Assembly: GCA_039583875.1 (NCBI GenBank)
Contig: CM077150.1
Location: 47,692,261 to 47,756,260, forward strand
Length of the DNA: 64,000 bases
Direction: 5' to 3'
Source: Platanthera guangdongensis
Taxonomy: Eukaryota > Streptophyta > Magnoliopsida > Asparagales > Orchidaceae
Shown: in pieces, positions 45,604 through 55,799 of the stretch
How the letters are laid out: each line of letters opens with the position of its first letter
How positions within the stretch are numbered: position 1 is the stretch's first letter
The notes under the pieces: generated by a model
Seen by the model: the letters and a program-made list of their open reading frames with translations, nothing else
What the model was told of the DNA's origin: nothing
Database searches by the model: none
Made by a program: the position numbers and the translations under genes

Positions 45604-45631
45604 CCAGAAGATAGCATGCTGCTTGTCACAG

Positions 45632-46034
45632 GTTCTTCACCTTTGCCGAGCTCCAGCAAGCCACCTCAAATTTCGACGAGAAAAACGTAATTGGCGTCGG
45701 CGGGTTCGGCAAGGTGTACTTCGGAGTCCTCGACGACGGCCTAAAGCTCGCCGTGAAACGCGGCAACCCTTCCTCCGACCAAGGCGTCAATGAATTCCAT
45801 ACGGAGATTGAAATGTTGTCGAAGCTCCGGCACCGGCACCTCGTCTCCCTCATCGGCTGCTGCGACGAGAATAAGGAGATGATCCTCGTCTACGAGTTCA
45901 TGTCCAACGGGCCGCTACGCGATCATCTCTACCCCTTCTCCCCCACCCTCGCCCCTCTCTCATGGAAGCAGCGCCTCGAGATCTGCATCGGAGCCGCTCG
46001 CGGCCTCCACTACCTCCACACCGGCGCCGCTCAG
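45632..46034 (+). CDS. CrRLK1L receptor-like kinase, exon 3 (kinase N-lobe)
   Basis: Begins after the TGTCACAG acceptor. It reads [20 protein letters not shown], the family's kinase entry motif. The glycine loop [11 protein letters not shown], the ATP-binding lysine in LAVKRG, the helix-C stretch [20 protein letters not shown] and the hinge region [19 protein letters not shown] are intact. It ends [11 protein letters not shown] at donor GTGAGT (46035), phase 0. The catalytic HRD loop, DFG and activation segment should start in the next exon, which is not within the remaining 18 kb. The exon has no stop or frameshift. With exons 1 and 2 it gives about 660 codons; an expected 200 or so are missing. 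A Ser/Thr kinase at the plasma membrane is inferred from the family. Confidence 0.9.
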
Positions 46035-46117
46035 GTGAGTTCATAACACTGTCTCCTGAGAAATTTTATACACTTACTAAACACTGCAGTTGCAGGACTC
46101 GGGAGAGTAAAGTTTAC

Positions 46118-46383
46118 TGACACTTTACGGTAAAGTGTCGACGTCCAATAACTCTCGCGGATATCCACACATATCTCAAAGCGAGTGCAATTTCAGCTTG
46201 ATTTGAGATGTATGCCGGCATCCAACGCGAGTCATTGAATGCCCGTGCTTTACGGTAAAGTGCAGCGAGTGTACTTTACGGTAAAGTGCAGCGAGTGTAC
46301 TTTACGGTAAAGTGCAGCGAGTGTAATTTACGGTAAAGTGCAGCGAGTGTACTTTACGGTAAAGTGCAGCGAGTGTACTTTAG
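46118..46383. repeat. 26-bp palindromic minisatellite, five copies plus an isolated copy
   Basis: Five 26-bp units (46246-46375) of the form tactttacggtaaagtgcagcgagtg plus a partial sixth. Each contains actttacggtaaagt, palindromic except at the centre. A lone copy of the palindrome, cactttacggtaaagtg, lies at about 46120-46136, just after the donor. The intervening DNA has related, partly inverted phrases. Confidence 0.92.
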
Positions 46384-47045
46384 CTCTCCAAATCTATTAT
46401 AAATGATTAGCTGACAATATGACATGACTAAGTATTTTTTAATACATCATCAATTATATTTTAAAAAACTTTATTTAAACAACAATATGAATTGAATATG
46501 ATGCTTACTACATTAATAATATTTAATTTTTCTTTAATTAAATAATAAATATTTTATCCGAGCAATATATATAGGGTAATATGTTTTCATTGTTATATAT
46601 TTTTGAAATATTATAGTACTCAAGAAACATGTGTTATGATATTTTATTATGCATATATTCGATGGTTTTCATTTTCTAAGTGAAAAAAATTCATACAAAA
46701 TAATTTTAGATGTTATTTGATGAGTACATTGTTAACAAGTACAATATGTGCGACATTTTTAAGGACCGGGATCCTCTCCATTGAGGATCCCAAATGGAGG
46801 TATGATGTAAAATTTTTTAATAAAAAAATAGAAAATAATGAGATTAGTGAACCCATCGGATCAGTCAGAATTGATTTGACTGCTAACAACATGATACGTT
46901 TATGTGGCAAGAAGTTTGTGCAGTGCCGAATACCATCATTGACTAGCATGTATCTAAGAACCATCACAATTGTTCCCTACTCGGCACTTGCCGCTGCAAC
47001 TAGAGTGTAACTTGCTACTCTTTAGAGTCAATTGAGGATTGTATG
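46384..47045. other. AT-rich intron DNA
   Basis: No coding trace. A short inverted pair 'ggatcctctccattgaggatcc' lies at about 46769-46790. The last 140 bases (46905-47045) resemble 59868-60010 on the far side of the gypsy element. Confidence 0.45.
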
Positions 47046-48237
47046 TGTTGGGGGTCAGCCGGTTTTCCTCCGGTCCAATAAATCGGACCTCATTAGCTCA
47101 TAGTTAAATCAAGCGCGCAAATAGTCAAAAAAAATCCATTAGCAATGACAAGAGGCTTTTTTGCACTGAAAAACCCAGAAAGGGTGAAAAACCATATGGT
47201 CAGATATGTGTCAGGGCAAAATCCAATATTTAGATTTGAGTTTACAAGTATTGGAAGTCTACTCAGAGGGTGACAGACCGCCTATTTATTACAAGCTTTG
47301 AATACAGGAAAAACAGAAAATAAACTAAGTATACGAAACTTGGATGAGTGCATCCACGGGGTTTGGATTGAAGCGTCTGCGAAGCTTGGATAAGAGTGTA
47401 CTTATTGGAGAAAATACTAAGTCTTTGAAGCCTGGGAAAGTCTTCACACGATTATTTGCAGGAGCGCTTTCTAGTGCCTTCTCCCGAGCTCACAAATGCG
47501 TCCAAGTGAGTGCGGAGAGTTGTACACGCTAGATAGGGAGTAGATTGAGTTACAAGCAGAGAAATGACTTAAGTCTCACGTCCTCGCCAGAAAACCTCAG
47601 AGCTCTCTCTCTCTCTCTCTCTGAAGTTGCTTATCTTCAAATGAATGCCTGAGGGCCTTTTATAGTTTTTTTTGGAGGGACGTGCTAGTAAATGTATCAG
47701 ACTGGATCCTGATTCAGCAAATGACGTCGCTCCGTTCCTGTCACCTAAATCACCAAATTTTTGAAAATACAGATTTGCCCCCAGGCAGTTAGGGCAGCCT
47801 AGGCTAGGTGCCCGACGACGGTTGCGGTCGGCAGTGGCCGACGTTGGATGAAGGCGGTCAGCGACGGTGGAGGTTGCACACTTAGGATGGTCGCGCGCTT
47901 AGGACGGTCGCGCACGGGCCGCGTAGGTGTTGGTCGGTCGCGCGCGGCTGCGCGTGCAGGGCCGTGCGTGTACAGGGGCGAGGGTCTTGAGCGTGCTTGC
48001 TGGCTGGCCGCCCTCACACCAGCTACCTACGCGGGCACTGCTCTCGCGCGGGTGCGGGCGCATTCCTGTTGCTTGCGCGTACATGCGCGCTTGGCTTCGC
48101 TCCCCTTTCGAGGTGTTTTTGGGACTTTGAGGCGCGCGCAGCTTGTGCGTGACACGCTCGACCGGGATTGCTTTCCTTTGTATCATTCGTCAAAATCTTT
48201 CCGGTTTGACTTAGAAAAATTAGGGGGAACCCCATGA
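47046..48237 (-). repeat. Left LTR of the gypsy element
   Basis: About 1.19 kb. Contains a (CT)n run at 47603-47622 and a GC-rich, CpG-dense section (about 47790-48130) whose open frames are composition artefacts. Ends near gggggaaccccat. Confidence 0.75.
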
Positions 48238-49513
48238 AAAGCCTCCAACTTTTTATGGGTCGTGATCCGCGAAGCGATGAGCCTGGATATTTTTTGACTT
48301 AAACTTTTTCGTCTTTGGGTCATGGACTTTGGATTGTTTCACCAAGCAAGCGTTGTATGACGCTCTTTTCTTCTTCTTTTTGCAGTGTGCGAAGTCCTTT
48401 TCATTAGACCTAGATGCGTGCACTTATCACATGGCACCACTCATGTCTTCTTTATGAGTTGATGGTTCCACGATGGATGTCTAGACGATGAGTCTTGCGG
48501 TTGATTGCTCGTGCGCAGCCCTTGCTCGTTATGTGGCGTTTGCGGTGCGTTGCAGGGACGTCCTCCTGCTTTGCGCATCACGCTCTACGTTGGTGCAGAC
48601 GTGTGTCGCCTTTCATGTCCCCCCTATATGAACGTGAAAGTATGAAGTGGCGCGTTAGCTTCAGATGTTTTGCATGGCGTTAGTGCTGGTGGCGGATTCT
48701 TATACGTGACGTAGAGGGATTTTCTGCCCCCTTATCCCGGAGTTGCAGAAGGACCAGCGGGTCCGTTCTTACTAGGATATGCGGAAGGACTTGGTTTCTG
48801 TTATGGCGTGGAAGCAAAGAAGTACTTGGTGGCCATGTTTATCAAAAGTTGAGATGGAGCATTTTTAGGTGGAGGTTATTGATGGCGTTCGTGCCTCAGG
48901 ATGTCGGAATGATGCGAGCCTTCGTAATTGCGGAATACAAGGAGCCCCGGGGCCTTGGGACAGAGCGGTGTCGGATGATTGAGTGGGCCCTAAGGTGACG
49001 GTCATGAGGATAGGTATGTCACAGTAGGACGAGGGTTATTCAGCTCTACCATGCACTTGGCGGGGGCTTGGTGCAGTGTGAAGGATTGCGAGGGCGTTCC
49101 GTTCCTTGATCAGGCAATGCCCTGAAAGATGGTGTTGATGTCGGGGGAGCACTTGATTGCATCTGCGTCGTGTGCACACCCTTGTCCCCTTTGTTAGTGT
49201 TTTTCCCTTGTCGTCGCAGATGTGACTTAGCGCCGCAACGTGCTTTTGCGCATTTAGCGACACTTGCGGTATTTTGAGAAGATGTCCTCACGTTTTGTGC
49301 TTTAGGCATTACGGTGATCCAAAAGTATCCAATGCTCTACGTTTCTTGTGTGTCACACGCTATTACGGGTGATTTTCGCTGAGCATTAATGTAAGGGACT
49401 TGTTTCTTAAGTGTGATGAGGAGGGATACATTTGCCCCTTGCCTTGGCGGGGTGGATGGTCTCGAAATCTGAAGGAATTTTGTCAGTTTGCATTTCAGAT
49501 GGAATCAAAGTCG
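48238..49513. other. Gypsy internal region, non-coding side
   Basis: No recognisable domain. Scattered open frames are short and in several frames. It lies between the left LTR and the nested SIRE element. Confidence 0.4.
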
Positions 49514-49518
49514 GTTCC

Positions 49519-50944
49519 TGTTGAGAAAAATCCGTATGGTTTAACTTAATAAATTATATTAAAAGTGATTTTACATCCTAGATTTATTACCCAAGTTGTA
49601 TAGAGTGGGTAATATGGTCATAGGTGTCCTAGAAAGTCAGTGGAGTCAAGGGCATAAGCTAGGCATGTTGAATTATAGAAGAAAGTCAAGAAAAGTCAAT
49701 ATGTGTCGATTTTTAGTCAACGCAACATTGACTGAAAGTTGACGTTACTTCGACTGGAAATCAAAGCAGCAAGAAAAGATCAGTCGATGCTACTTAAAGA
49801 TGTATATCGACGCATGCTTTGACGGTAAGTTGACACAACACTGACTATAATGTTAAGTTGACAGAATCTTAGTTTTAAGGAAGATATCGTCGCAACTACT
49901 ATATGAAGTCAATGTAGCTTCAAGCACAATTCAGAATGGAAATTCCAGAGAATTTGTTCTAGCTTATGTCCAGAAAGAATTTATGAAATTAATTTAAATA
50001 AATCTAACTGTTGGAAAAAGACTTAAAGGAAATAATTCTCTATCAGAGTCAGAGAAGAACATATAAAGACATTTTGAAGAAGATGTCGAGATTTATTGAA
50101 GCAATTTTTGGAAGAAGATATCATCATTCCACCTGAAAATATTATTCTATCAAAAGAATAATTCAAAATTATTGAGAGATGAAATAATAAAAGAAGAAAA
50201 AGACAAATAAAACAAATCAGAAAAGAAAAACAAAAATATAGGGACATCTGACAATTGTTCTTCATCTTTCTCTTCTTCACTTTTCTCTGCTAATGCTAAA
50301 ACAAACATTCAAAAAGAATAATCATAGAAGATCATTGGATTCAATGTTATTAACCCCTGCAACTTTTCTTTTAGTAAGGGGTTCATCATATTGAAGAGAT
50401 CCAGTACATTTAGTGCCAGAAGTTATCAGTTTCCTTCTGAGAGTGGGCTAATCATCGAAGACTTCATTCTTCTTTCTTCTTAATCTCTCTCTTATTCTTC
50501 TTGTACTAATTAAGTAAAGAGTTTTAAGAATCCATCTTTAAAAGATTCAGTTTGTGGTTCTAAGAGTCTCCTTATCAAAAGACTCAGTTAGTTGTGGTTC
50601 AAGATCTCCTAGCCAAAAGATCTTGTTGTTCGTTCTAAGAGTTTCCTTATCAAAAGACTCAGATACTAAGATAGTGTATTCCTACCAAGATGTTAGAAGA
50701 GTGAATGTACCTATATTTTGGAGAACCATTATAGCTTTGGTGTTTTCTTTGTTTGTGATTTTCTGTGTTTACTTTTGTTGTGTTGCGTTTACTTTTACCG
50801 CACTAATTTTCTGGTCAAGAAATCTGTGTGTGCAGATTCTGAGTTAACTAAAAAATAGTAGATTAATTAATCTCAATTTTTAAATCTCTATTCACTCCTC
50901 CTCTAGAGAATTCTCAGAGGTTTTAGTCAACTGTTCACACTTTC
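49519..50944 (+). repeat. SIRE 5' LTR (1426 bp)
   Basis: Starts tgttgagaaaaatcc and ends tttca. It has the same plan as 6814-8234, with tcgacg/gttgacg motifs at about 49690-49930 and 'ctccttatcaaaagactc' phrases near 50565-50660. Confidence 0.9.
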
Positions 50945-51018
50945 AATTGGTATCAGAGATAAGTTGATCAAATAAAGGCTAACACCTTGAATAAAAAAAT
51001 TTGAATAATTATAAAGTT

Positions 51019-51066
51019 ACACACGTACACGTACACACACACACACAGACATATATATATATATAT
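51019..51066. repeat. (AC)n/(AT)n microsatellite
   Basis: AC dinucleotides with acgt interruptions followed by AT dinucleotides, in the gag leader of the SIRE element. Confidence 0.9.
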
Positions 51067-51071
51067 TCACA

Positions 51072-52516
51072 ATGTCATCAAATAATTTTAAAGGATTTGC
51101 ATCCGCCAGACCTCCAGTGTGTAATCTAGAAAAGTTTACACATATATATTCTATTGATGAGGGTATTTTGGTGTTATACTTATAGGACCACCAATGCCCT
51201 ACAAAAAGGATGCAGATGGAAACACCACATCAAAACTTATGTTAAGATCTCAATGGACAAATAAAGAAAAGAAAGAGAAAGACTGGGGTGCAAAGGCCAT
51301 TAACATCCCAGTCTCAACCATGACAGATGAGATATTCTAGAAAGTTGTTGATTGTCAGTCAGTCAAAGAAATCTGAGAATCATTATCCAGAATTATAGAA
51401 GGTAGCTCTGATGAAAAGAAGGATAAGAGGTCCTTTCTCTTATCTCAGTATGAGAACTTTCAAAAGAGCACTGAAGAGAGTATTACTGAAATGTATGAAA
51501 GGTTCAACATCATTTTCAATGATCTTAAAGGACTGGACAAATAGATCTCACTCACTAAGATAAATGACAAGGTTCTCATGTGCCTCCCAAGCAAATGGGA
51601 CTCAAGGATCTAGGCCATCAAGGAGTCTAGATGCAACATAGAAATCACTATAGATGTCCTGCTAGGCAAACTCAAGTCATATGAACTTCTCCTGAAGAGT
51701 AGGACCGAGTCAGAGATAAAAGACAAAGTCTCTACCCATAGAAACAAGTTTATTGCTCTAAAAGCTATTGATGAAGAACCTTCTAACTCTGAAGAGGAGA
51801 TGTTTAATCTTATGGCTAAGAGATTTAGAAGATGGGTTAAAGCAGAAGACTCCTGAAGGAGAGAAGGGAGCTTCAACTAGCCCAAATTTGACAAGACCCC
51901 AAGCAAGGAAGTAATCTGCTTTGCCTGCAAGAAGCATGTCACATTGCACCTGACTGTCATGAATAGAAGAAGGATAGGTCTACCGGGAAAGAGCGGAAGA
52001 GGTTTAATAAGAGGGACAAAAAGAAAGAGGTTTCATTGCTGAAACTTGGAGTGACTCTAGCTTAGAGTTATGTTCTTCTTCAGAAAGTAAAGATGAAGTT
52101 GTTGCTGAAGAAGCCTATCTGATGGCTTTAGAAGAATTCTCAAAGGTTGAGGAAAAACATGTATGTTATTTTGATAATATTAATTTTTCATCTAATGAAT
52201 TTAAGGAATGTTTCAAAGTTTTTTGTAGAGATAAATTAAATGCAGAGAAATAAATAAAACATTTCAAAAAAGAAATTGAATTAAGAAAGAGATGTACATC
52301 TGACAATGGCAAATTCCGCAGGACAATCTTCTTAAAATTGAAGTTGACAATCTTAAACAACAAATAACAAAGTTAGTTAAAGAGAACATGCATTTCAAAA
52401 TGAGCTAACAAAGGCAAAAGCCTTTGAGAACTTCTTAAATAGAATGAGCCAACAACTCAGAAACATTACTGAAAATCTAACTAAAAGATTTAATCACCTG
52501 GGATTAAGAGCTGACC
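51072..52516 (+). pseudogene. SIRE gag remnant
   Basis: Starts MSSNNFKGFASARPPVCNLE at 51072, like the gag at 8353. The UBN2-type block with VVDCQSVKEI-like sequence lies near 51345. A decayed zinc knuckle ICFACKKHVTLHLT lies near 51920. The acidic serine stretch DSSLELCSSSES lies near 52060, followed by a coiled-coil-like Lys/Glu-rich tail. Many frameshifts. It ends where the TIR element enters at 52522. Confidence 0.8.
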
Positions 52517-52521
52517 CTACC

Positions 52522-53911
52522 AGTCACAACCCGTATTTTATCAACATTTAAGTTATATCAGAGTAAGAGAAAATACGCGCCGTGAAGCCACGCCGTGCAG
52601 GGGATAACTGCAGGCGCTCTGGCAAAACCCCAAACTCTACAGCTTATATGAAATCCACAAGTTATTAAGTAAAGACTAGTTTAAATTGGATCTGCGCCAG
52701 AGAAGATGGTTAGAGTATGTTGCTGGTTATGATGTTGGAGATGCAGTCGCAGATCCAAACCTTGTTGACGGTCGTTGCAGGACAGCCGCTTAGAGTTCAG
52801 GACCCCGTCATGGGTCAAGGTGTTCCAGTTTCTCCTGCTCCTCTGGTGCCCCCAACTGTGCTGCCACCAGAGATTAACTTCATTTCGCACTTCCAGCGAT
52901 TAGGACCCCCTACCTATGATGGTAGGGCAGACTTCATGGCTTTGGATGACTGGATTATAGCCATCAAGGAGATGTTCTCGTACTCCGGAGTTTCAGTGGA
53001 CCAGAGAGTAATGGTCGCTGCCTACCGGCTCAAAGGTTTGCAAAGAGTTGGTGGCTAAGGGAGAAGGAAAACTTTAAGGTTGGATGTTCTTGGAAAGTAT
53101 TCAAGGAGCTTTTGCTGAAGAAGTTTCTGCCGTCGGTCGAGCGAGACCATTTGTTAAATGATTTCCTACACTTAAAGCAGAGACAGCTCACGATGAGTGA
53201 GTATGAGGTGGAGTTTAGCAAGCTGTAGCCGGTTGAGCGGCTAGGTTTGGAGTTTGCTAGTGGATTGCAGTGTTGCTAAGGTTTCCTCTACCTTGAGAGG
53301 TAGTTCTTGGTTGTTTTCTTGTTAGTATAGACACTCATACTGACAAGTGGGTTCGTGTCAGTTTGTTGACGTCCACTAGTGGTTTCCTTTTAAATTGCTG
53401 AATACTTTGCTAAGCTGCTAGTTTTGCCTTTTGTGGTTGTTTTTTTTCTCTCTGGGAATGTTTTATGCTAGATTGCATGTTAGGTATTTTCACCTATAGA
53501 AGCATTACTACTTGTACTTCATACATCTCATATTTCTAAAATTAAAATACTATTTTCTAGCTAATGTAAAGACTATTTCTATACTTATAATAAATCTAGG
53601 GACATGCATGTCATGAGTTATCTTTTGGGGATGTTTATACTCATGTAGGGTGTTAATCAACATAACCAAAGTATTTTCCGCAGCGTATAACTATAATTTT
53701 ACTCGTGGACTAGTTGATCCACTGTGCCGAGGGATACGACCATCCAATCTAAACTGGTTTTTACTTAATAACTTATGGATTTCATATAAACTGTAGAGTT
53801 TGGGATTTTGCTTGAGCGCCTGCAGTTTTTCCGTACACAGCGTGGCATCACGACGCGTATTTTCTCTTACTCTAATATAACTTAAATGTTGAGAAAATGC
53901 GGGTTGTGACA
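52522..53911. mobile_element. Element with about 170-bp terminal inverted repeats and a gypsy gag fragment
   Basis: The left arm (52522-about 52690) and right arm (about 53743-53911) are inverted copies with roughly 85-90 percent identity by eye. The outer ends read agtcacaacccg and cgggttgtgaca. A 5-bp direct duplication ctacc lies at 52517-52521 and 53912-53916. Between the arms, on the + strand, 52717-53058 reads a gypsy-type gag fragment: RLGPPTYDGRADFMALDDWI and VDQRVMVAAYRLKG. No transposase. The ends resemble gypsy LTR termini (tgtcacaaccc) but are inverted rather than direct. Confidence 0.8.
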
Positions 53912-53916
53912 CTACC

Positions 53917-54150
53917 TTCTCAAGAAAATATTCCAGCACACCTGTATGGAGGAATCCTGCATCTTTTATTAAGACTAAGGACGAGCAACCTATTGTAACC
54001 CCAGATGATGACCTAATCTACATCATAACAGATGATGACCCTGAAAAGATTATTGTCTTTAAAAGGGTCAATACACTTAAATGTAAAGGAATTCTGGGAA
54101 ATGAACCAAATATAACATAAAGCAACATTCTGGAATAAAAGTTCTTCTCA
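53917..54150 (+). other. SIRE internal tail before the 3' LTR fragment
   Basis: Post-gag sequence (DDDLIYIITDDDPEKI-like trace), possibly protease-proximal or from after pol. It precedes the truncated 3' LTR. Confidence 0.4.
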
Positions 54151-54848
54151 CAAAGATTATAAATCGACTTCATATCGACGCAACTCTACTTTTCCGTCCA
54201 CTTCTATTTAACATATGCACGAGCCTGCGTCGACACCACATCGACGCAACTCGTCATATGCGTTGACATCATATCGACGCAACCGGAATGTTGCGTCGAG
54301 TTGTAGTTGTAGCAACTTTCTAGTGCATAATTCATATGGATTTAATAAAACCAAGTTTTCTCGTTATCATCAATATAAACTCAAATGCAAAAATTATTTA
54401 AGACTGGTCATAATCCTGAAGGTTGTTAGTTTGATAGAGAAATACTCTTTTATCCTAAGCGGTATCATAAAAGACCATCTTATACTTTCATTACATTATA
54501 TAATGGATTCAATGTGTGATTTTAAGAGTTTTCTTACCAAAAGACTCAATTAGTTGTGCTTCAAGATCTTTCTACCAAAAGATCTGACGTTGATTCTAAG
54601 AGTCTCTTTATCAAAAGACTCAGTCACTGTGATATTGTATTTCTACTAAGGTGGTAGAAGAGTGAATGTACGCAAATTTTGGAAAACCACTATATCATTG
54701 ATGTCTTATATGTTTGTGATTTTCTGTGTGTGCAGATTTTGAAATAACTGAAAAAATAGTAGATTAATTAAGCTCAATTTTAAATCTCTATCCACCTCAC
54801 CCCCTCTAGTGAATTCTCTGAGATTTTAGTCAATTGATCACACTTTCA
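54151..54848 (+). repeat. SIRE 3' LTR, 5'-truncated
   Basis: Shares the distal 300 bp with the 5' LTR ('aagactcagt', 'agaagagtgaatgta') and has tcgacgcaac motifs at 54190-54300. The first half is missing or rearranged. Confidence 0.7.
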
Positions 54849-54879
54849 GTTCCACTGGTCATGGTGAAGGACATTTGTC

Positions 54880-55645
54880 TGTCTGGTTGGAGGGGCAAAA
54901 AACATTTATTTGTTCGGGCCTTAGGACAACTAGGGGTCCATCCGGGTGGGGGTGACAAAGAAATTTTCTTCGTTCGCGCCTTAAGAGGATCGGGGTCTGT
55001 CCGGGTGGAGGTGGTGAAGAATCTTTGTTCGTTCACGTTTTAGGAGGATTGAGGTCTGTCCGAGTGGAGGTGGCGAAGAACCTTTGTCTTTTCATGCCTT
55101 AGGAGGACTGGTCTGTCGGGATGGAGGTGGTGAATAACCTTTGTTCGTTCACGTTTTAGAAGGACTGAGGTTCGTCTAGGTAGAGGTGGTGAAGAACCAT
55201 TATTCGTTCGCGCCTCAAGAGGACCGGGTCCGTTAGGGTGGAGGTGACGATGAAACTTTGTTTGTTCACGCCTATAAGGTAAAAGGGTCCGTCTAGGTAG
55301 AGATGACGAAGATCATTTGTTCGTTCGCATCTTAGGAGGACAGTGGTCCGTCCGGGTGGAGGTGGCGAAGAACCTTTTGTTTGTTCATGTCTCAGGAGGA
55401 CCGGGGTTCATCTGGGTGGAGGTGACAAAGAACCTTTTTTTGTTCGCGCCTAAGGAGGACCGGGGTCTGTCCATGTGGAGGTGGCAAAGAACCTTTGTTT
55501 GTCCGTGCCTGATGAGGACCAGGCTCCATCCAGATAGAGATGGTGAAGAACCTTTGTTCGTTCTCATATCAGGAGGACCGGGGTTCGTCCGGGTGGAGAT
55601 TGTGAATAACCTTTCTTTGTTCGCATCTCAAGAGGACAGGGGCCC
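54880..55645. repeat. 59-bp tandem array, about 13 copies
   Basis: Degenerate units of the form ggtccgtccgggtggaggtg followed by gcgaagaacctttgttcgtt and a short linker, in a steady 59-bp period (anchor phrase at 54936, 54995, 55054). It lies in the gypsy internal region. A shorter 'ccctacaacgtgggggcgag'-like repeat follows at 55655-55750. Confidence 0.9.
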
Positions 55646-55799
55646 GTCCTATCGAGATACCCTACAACACGGGGGCGAGATGCTCTGCAACGTGTGAGAG
55701 AGATGCCCTACAACGTGGGGGCTAGATTCCATGTAGTGTGAGAGTGGGATGCTATGCTTTATAGATGAGCCACATTTCTTGTCACATATGTTAATGTCA

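Larger units (their letters stand above)
24973..45631 (+). other. Intron 2 of the receptor kinase (about 20.7 kb)
   Basis: Donor GTAAAT at 24973; acceptor TGTCACAG ending at 45631. The joined codon CG/G gives Arg, followed by FFTFAEL, the expected start of the kinase region. It contains two large copia complexes and several MITEs. Only about 28 bases separate the last LTR end (45603) from the exon. Confidence 0.8.
49519..54848 (+). mobile_element. SIRE-type copia nested in the gypsy element, pol deleted
   Basis: Complete 5' LTR (49519-50944), primer-binding site attggtatcagag, gag, then a jump to a 3' LTR fragment ending ttca at 54848. A perfect 5-bp target duplication gttcc lies at 49514-49518 and 54849-54853. 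Protease, integrase, RT and RNase H are absent, so only gag-like sequence remains. It carries the inverted-repeat element 52522-53911. Same family as the complex at 6620-17019. Confidence 0.9.

Noticed and set aside
47848..48237. GC-rich 129-codon frame and others in 47790-48240
   Set aside because: Lies inside a gypsy LTR and is not conserved in frame in the other LTR (58290-58640); composition artefact.
54834..55697. Coding frames across 54834-55697 on both strands
   Set aside because: They follow the 59-bp tandem array and have no recognisable domain.
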